A DNA stretch of 64,000 bases from Candidatus Kapaibacterium sp. (GTDB taxonomy: Bacteria > Bacteroidota > Ignavibacteria > Kapaibacteriales > Kapaibacteriaceae), in assembly GCA_022842685.1 (NCBI GenBank), contig JALHPC010000003.1:50585-114584 (forward strand), given 5' to 3'. The position numbers and the translations under genes were made by a program. Below are positions 59,432 to 64,000 of this stretch, one piece after another; position 1 is the stretch's first letter; each line of letters starts with the position of its first letter. Below the pieces are notes generated by a model that searched no databases, had not been told where the DNA came from, and saw only the letters and a program-made list of their open reading frames with translations.

Positions 59432-62338
59432 ATGAATCGTCGATACACACTCTTTTGTCTTGCTCTTGTATGTGCTGCGACCTCGGCATTGTCACAGGGC
59501 ACGTTGGTAACCATCCGCCTATCGCAGCCGCCCCCCAACCAGGTGCGTATTGCCGATTTGTGGAAGGTAGAGTTGAACAACCGCTCTGGTCGGGACGTGC
59601 GCGTATACCTGCATGGCACGGCCGAGGAACTGTCGATTCCCGATGGGTTGATTGTCGAGGCCTTCACCAAGGTGCTTACGATACGACCAGGTATTACGCG
59701 CCTAACTGGTAACGAGGTACAGCCAGTACGAACTGCGAACGAGAACAGGAAGTATCGCGATGTGCTGTTGTCGACAGGTTCGGCACCAACAGGGGAGTAC
59801 CGCATTTGCTGCGAAGTTGTCGAGGAGGCAACCGACCAGGTTCTGGGCTTGGATTGTAAGACGATAACAGTAAACCGTATGACCATACCGGTGTTGATAG
59901 CGCCACCGGATGAGTCGGAAGTTCTCGACCGTTTGCCTGTTTTTTCATGGATGCCCAGCGTACCGCCAGGCCCAGGCCAGCGCATAAGCTACGAACTGCG
60001 GTTGGCCGAGGTGTTTGGCAGGCAAACAGCACAGGACGCCATCGTGCGCAACCCACTTCACCTTAAGCTCGAAAATCTCGTTCGTACGGTTATTCAATAT
60101 CCCATCTCGGCCCGCAACCTCGAGCCCGGCCGACGCTATGCATGGATGGTGGTTGCGTGGGAGGATCGAGGCACAGCTCGCGTAAATCTTGGCGAAAGCG
60201 AAGTGTGGTGGTTTACCTTCCAACCTTCCGTTTCTGATGAAGGGGGCACCGGTAATGCCAACGATAGCAGCAGTCGTGGTAACGGCCGCGGTACCCCGAC
60301 GTCGACAGCCGGTTGCCAAGGCGAAAACTGGGACTTCGAGTTGGGCACGTTGGAGTGCTGGACGCCTGACGGCGACGCCTGGTTCGACCAGCCCATAAAG
60401 GGGGAACACCCTGTGCTGGGCGAGCTTGGACAGCACCGCGACTGGTGGGTGACGTCGTTTGCTACGGCCCTAGGCGATAGGGCTCGCGGTACGCTAGAAT
60501 CCGAAGAAGTACAGTTGCGAACAAGCGGCGTGGGCTTTCTTGCTGGTGGCGACCTCGCTTCGGACGTAGCCGTTGAGTTGCTTGTAGAGAAGCAGCCCAA
60601 GGACACGTTTAAGCTCGAAACACGTAAGGTGGCTGGTGCACCCAAGGAATACTGGCTGGCTGCAACCACCGCAAAACAAAGCGCGCGCGGTAAGGCCGTC
60701 GCAGGAATGTCGGAACGCCTCGTGCCCGTTGAATGGGATGTGCGCCAGTTTATGAATCGCGCAGCACGCATCGTGATTGCCGACCGTAGTACGGTAGGAC
60801 ATATCAACGTCGATAACTTCCGATTCTACGATATCGAAAAGAGCGATACCATCAAGCAGCCCGTGTTGGCAATGGCTGCGGGAGAACTGCACTCGCTGGC
60901 TGTAACGCCAGAGAAGAAGCCCACGAAGGCAGAGTGGACCAAGGGTGGCAAGGATGTGCTCGACGTGAAGAACCGCACGTCGAAGGTCGAGGCAACGACC
61001 GTCGTTAACGAAACATCGATGAACCTTAAGGGCAACCTTGCGGCCTATGTGACGCAAAAACAGCAGAGCACGAAGGTAGCGTCGCAAACTTCGGGTCAAA
61101 CGTCGACCGACGACGACGACCAGGACGTGAATTTTTTGACGTTTACTGTTCAGCCTCAGACGACCAAAATCTATGAGCAACTGATTGTGGCGATGAAGAA
61201 TCAGCCCACGGTAGTGTGGGGCTGGGGCAGCAACCTTGCCCGTCAGATAGCCGGTGTGACGTCGGCCGCTGTGCCACAGCCACGCCTGGTTATACCGCTT
61301 AAGAATATCGAAGCGCTGGCCGCTGGTATGGCCCATTCGCTCTTTGTTGATCGCAGTCAAAAGGTCTTTGCCTCCGGCCTTAACGACTTTTACCAGCTTG
61401 GTATTGGCACCGAAAACCGCGGAACGATAGGTACACCAACGGCGCTCAAGACGTCGGCCGAGTTTATTGCTGTTGCGGCAGGGCATCGCCATTCGCTAGG
61501 GCTTACCAAGCAGGGACAACTCTGGGCGTGGGGATATAATGGCAATGGCGAATTGGGCTTTGGAGCTACGCGCGTCGACGATGCCACGACTGGCCAGTTA
61601 AAAGCCATTCTGCATATACCAGTTCCTTTTCCGCATGGTCTGAAGTCGAAGCCCCCTACCTACTATGCGGTGGCTGCGGGCGGATCGCACAGTGCGGCGC
61701 TCGATGTAAGCGGGCGGGTGTGGTGTTGGGGTGTTAATCACTATGGACAGTGTGGACGAAACGACGATACGTCGGCGTTTGATGCGCCCGTTCAGGTCGA
61801 CCTGCCTCTTTCGGTTGGATCAATCAAGCAGATTGCCAAGGGACCACCAATGATGCCCATTGCTGTTGCCTGCGGCGACGTACACAGCATGGCACTTATG
61901 AGCGATGGTACTGTAAGGGCGTGGGGAAGTAATGCTAGTGGACAGCTTGGCGACGGTACCACAAAGGACTCACACAAGCCCGTCGTCGTAAAAGGCCTGC
62001 AAGGTATCCAGGCCATTGCTGCTGGGGGGACGTTTTCGATTGCCCTAGACACAGCAGGTGTAGTGTGGGCGTGGGGTAACAACGGCGTGGGACAGCTTGG
62101 CACTGGCGACCGAGTGTCGCGCTTTGAGCCAGTGCAGGTTGAGCGGTTAGACGCCATAACTGGGATTGTTGCTGGTGGCGCCCATGCCATGGCAGTACGG
62201 CGCGACGGCAGTTTGTGGACGTGGGGGCTGAACAACGCCGGACAGCTTGGCGAAGGTGCCGTGGTGAATGTGACGCCCGTTCCAGCCGACACGCCGCGTC
62301 TACCCATGCGGGTGGAAAAACTCGCTGTAGCACCATAA
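59432..62338 (+). CDS. Secreted protein with Fn3-like N-terminal region and C-terminal RCC1 repeats
   Basis: Signal peptide MNRRYTLFCLALVCAATSALSQG; repeated IAAGGTFSIALDTAGVVWAWGNNGVGQLGTGDRVSRFEPVQV-type RCC1 units. Confidence 0.9.
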   Translation: MNRRYTLFCLALVCAATSALSQGTLVTIRLSQPPPNQVRIADLWKVELNNRSGRDVRVYLHGTAEELSIPDGLIVEAFTKVLTIRPGITRLTGNEVQPVRTANENRKYRDVLLSTGSAPTGEYRICCEVVEEATDQVLGLDCKTITVNRMTIPVLIAPPDESEVLDRLPVFSWMPSVPPGPGQRISYELRLAEVFGRQTAQDAIVRNPLHLKLENLVRTVIQYPISARNLEPGRRYAWMVVAWEDRGTARVNLGESEVWWFTFQPSVSDEGGTGNANDSSSRGNGRGTPTSTAGCQGENWDFELGTLECWTPDGDAWFDQPIKGEHPVLGELGQHRDWWVTSFATALGDRARGTLESEEVQLRTSGVGFLAGGDLASDVAVELLVEKQPKDTFKLETRKVAGAPKEYWLAATTAKQSARGKAVAGMSERLVPVEWDVRQFMNRAARIVIADRSTVGHINVDNFRFYDIEKSDTIKQPVLAMAAGELHSLAVTPEKKPTKAEWTKGGKDVLDVKNRTSKVEATTVVNETSMNLKGNLAAYVTQKQQSTKVASQTSGQTSTDDDDQDVNFLTFTVQPQTTKIYEQLIVAMKNQPTVVWGWGSNLARQIAGVTSAAVPQPRLVIPLKNIEALAAGMAHSLFVDRSQKVFASGLNDFYQLGIGTENRGTIGTPTALKTSAEFIAVAAGHRHSLGLTKQGQLWAWGYNGNGELGFGATRVDDATTGQLKAILHIPVPFPHGLKSKPPTYYAVAAGGSHSAALDVSGRVWCWGVNHYGQCGRNDDTSAFDAPVQVDLPLSVGSIKQIAKGPPMMPIAVACGDVHSMALMSDGTVRAWGSNASGQLGDGTTKDSHKPVVVKGLQGIQAIAAGGTFSIALDTAGVVWAWGNNGVGQLGTGDRVSRFEPVQVERLDAITGIVAGGAHAMAVRRDGSLWTWGLNNAGQLGEGAVVNVTPVPADTPRLPMRVEKLAVAP

Positions 62339-62344
62339 CGACCA

Positions 62345-64000
62345 GTGAGATACACCCTCTACCGATTGCTGCTGGCGCTGGGGCTTCAGGCCTCGGTGTG
62401 GCTTGCGCCGTTGCATGCGCAGACCGTTGTGTTTGGAGCCGATAAGGGCGAAGCGCCTGTGATGATTACGGGTGGCTATCGCATTATGGGGCAGACGGCT
62501 AATCGCGTGGGTACCTTTCAGGAACGTCCGCAGGACATCTGGCGGATGGAGATCAACCCCACGTTAACAATCTACGGCGTCCCACTATCGGGTAGCGTTC
62601 TTATGTCGAGCGAACAAGCAGGCATACGCCAGGACATCAATGCGTTCTCGCTAACGCTCGACCCCGAGGCGCTACAGCGCATCGTGCTAGCGCGCGCATA
62701 TCGCGCCATGCAAGACGTTTACGAGAGCGACGATGGTGCCTTGCTTCGCGACTTAGACGGCATACGAGATTCGCTCAAGGCCGTCGACCCAGCCAAGCTC
62801 GAGCAACTCGAGGCATGGCAGGCCATACAGCAAGCGCGTGAAGTGGGAAACATGGACATATCGTCGACTGGCGACGCATTGCGTACGCTTGGCTTAATGA
62901 GCGATGCCGAGAGTTTTATCTCCAAGTTGCCCACCATTGGATTTGGTACAGTGTTTCCAACGTTTACGCCGTTAACTGTAAGCGGCACCCGCCTGCAGGG
63001 TGGTTCGTTCGAGTGGAATCCCGGAGGTGTGTTCTACATGCACGCTGCCTACGGCACTACGCAGCGCCCCTTAGCACGGCTCGACACCGTGCGAGTAGAC
63101 AGTGGGCTGGTAACGTCGTTTGATAACTCGGCGTTTGGACGAAACATGATTGCAGGAACGATTGGTGTTGGCCGCCGCGAAGGAAGCCACCTGTTTGTGA
63201 CCGGCGTGCACATTGTAGATGAGAATCGACTTGACGGATTTGTGAGCGATTCGAATACGGCACTCACGCCACAAAAGAACATGGTGCTGGGGTTGGATTT
63301 TCGTACCGAACCGGTTCCTGGCTACTGGACCATTCAGGGCGAATTGGCGGGGAGCTTGACGGTTGGCGATCGCAACGCACCAACATTTACTACGAATTCG
63401 GTGCCCGAATTCTTGCTAGCGGCAGCCGACTCCAGCATGTCGTCCTACATCGACTGGTCGCTCGTGGGAGCAACGGCGTTTAACATACGCGAAACGGGCA
63501 GTCGGCTGAATATTGCCTACCGACGTATCGGCGCTGGTTACAGGGCGTTAGCGGTGCCCAACCTACGAACCGACTTGTTACGCTACGATGCTCGGTTCGA
63601 CCAGGTGTTCTGGCGGCGACAGCTCTCGGCGGGCCTGTTCTATCGGCGCGACGAAGACAACCTGATTCCGTGGAAGCGCAGCACGACCACGATTACGAGC
63701 ATGGGAGTGTCGCTGGGTATGAACATTCGTCGGCTGCCGTTCTTGCGCTTAACCTATGCGCCCTACGTTCAGGAGAACGACGCCACCAATCCGTTGCTGC
63801 AGTTTGTGAATCGTACGAGTATGGTAACCGTTGCTTCGGGCTATTCCTACACCATCGACGAGTTGGCCTGCAACACAACGTTAATGGTGGCAGGCAATGG
63901 AGCGAGACCACAGGGAACGTGGCCGACTTTGGAGTTACAACCGTTTCGCTGTCGCAGCTTGTGTCGTTTGCAAGTTCACTCACCGTGGGCGCTGGCATGG
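62345..64000 (+). CDS. Predicted outer-membrane barrel protein, partial (runs off window); apparent frameshift near 63895-63900
   Basis: Own translation from GTG 62345: VRYTLYRLLLALGLQASVWLAPLHAQTVVFGADKGEAPVMITGGYRIMGQTANRVGTF..., open to window end, so missing from the closed-ORF track; barrel-like strands. Confidence 0.7.
   Translation, partial: MRYTLYRLLLALGLQASVWLAPLHAQTVVFGADKGEAPVMITGGYRIMGQTANRVGTFQERPQDIWRMEINPTLTIYGVPLSGSVLMSSEQAGIRQDINAFSLTLDPEALQRIVLARAYRAMQDVYESDDGALLRDLDGIRDSLKAVDPAKLEQLEAWQAIQQAREVGNMDISSTGDALRTLGLMSDAESFISKLPTIGFGTVFPTFTPLTVSGTRLQGGSFEWNPGGVFYMHAAYGTTQRPLARLDTVRVDSGLVTSFDNSAFGRNMIAGTIGVGRREGSHLFVTGVHIVDENRLDGFVSDSNTALTPQKNMVLGLDFRTEPVPGYWTIQGELAGSLTVGDRNAPTFTTNSVPEFLLAAADSSMSSYIDWSLVGATAFNIRETGSRLNIAYRRIGAGYRALAVPNLRTDLLRYDARFDQVFWRRQLSAGLFYRRDEDNLIPWKRSTTTITSMGVSLGMNIRRLPFLRLTYAPYVQENDATNPLLQFVNRTSMVTVASGYSYTIDELACNTTLMVAGNGARPQGTWPTLELQPFRCRSLCRLQVHSPWALAW

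Noticed and set aside
60494-61492. 332-aa minus-strand ORF inside the RCC1-repeat gene
   Set aside because: Antisense shadow of a well-supported coding sequence; no recognisable domain.

Overview
The window is dense chromosomal sequence from a Bacteroidota/Chlorobiota-like (FCB group) bacterium. This placement is inferred from type IX secretion (T9SS) C-terminal sorting domains, a T9SS plug-like (DUF5103) protein, TonB-dependent receptors and recurring TAnnTTTG promoter boxes. Housekeeping content includes one tRNA(CAT), manC, an rlpA-like gene, gcvT, ppk1, a LolC/E-type permease, hemW, lepA with three tandem signal peptidase I genes, proS, ruvB, bamD and era. Three large secreted Ig-like/T9SS proteins are present (359-4462, 23647-26361, 26978-30085). 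A likely iron-uptake operon (DUF4856-like, imelysin, HTTM, TonB receptor; 13422-19396) has a palindromic operator in its promoter. No CRISPR array, prophage or intact IS element was seen. The best candidate for an undescribed system is at 49749-64000: two giant adjacent proteins of unknown function (1685 aa with a Tat-like signal, and 1466 aa), divergent from an RCC1-repeat secreted protein and a predicted outer-membrane barrel gene that runs off the window and shows an apparent frameshift. Other leads are a divergent HUH/Y1 transposase-like protein whose catalytic Tyr position appears to be Phe, a putative ~155-nt structured RNA before an aminotransferase gene, and a terminator-like hairpin inside the HTTM coding region. 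All functional names come from reading the sequence by eye; no database search was run.
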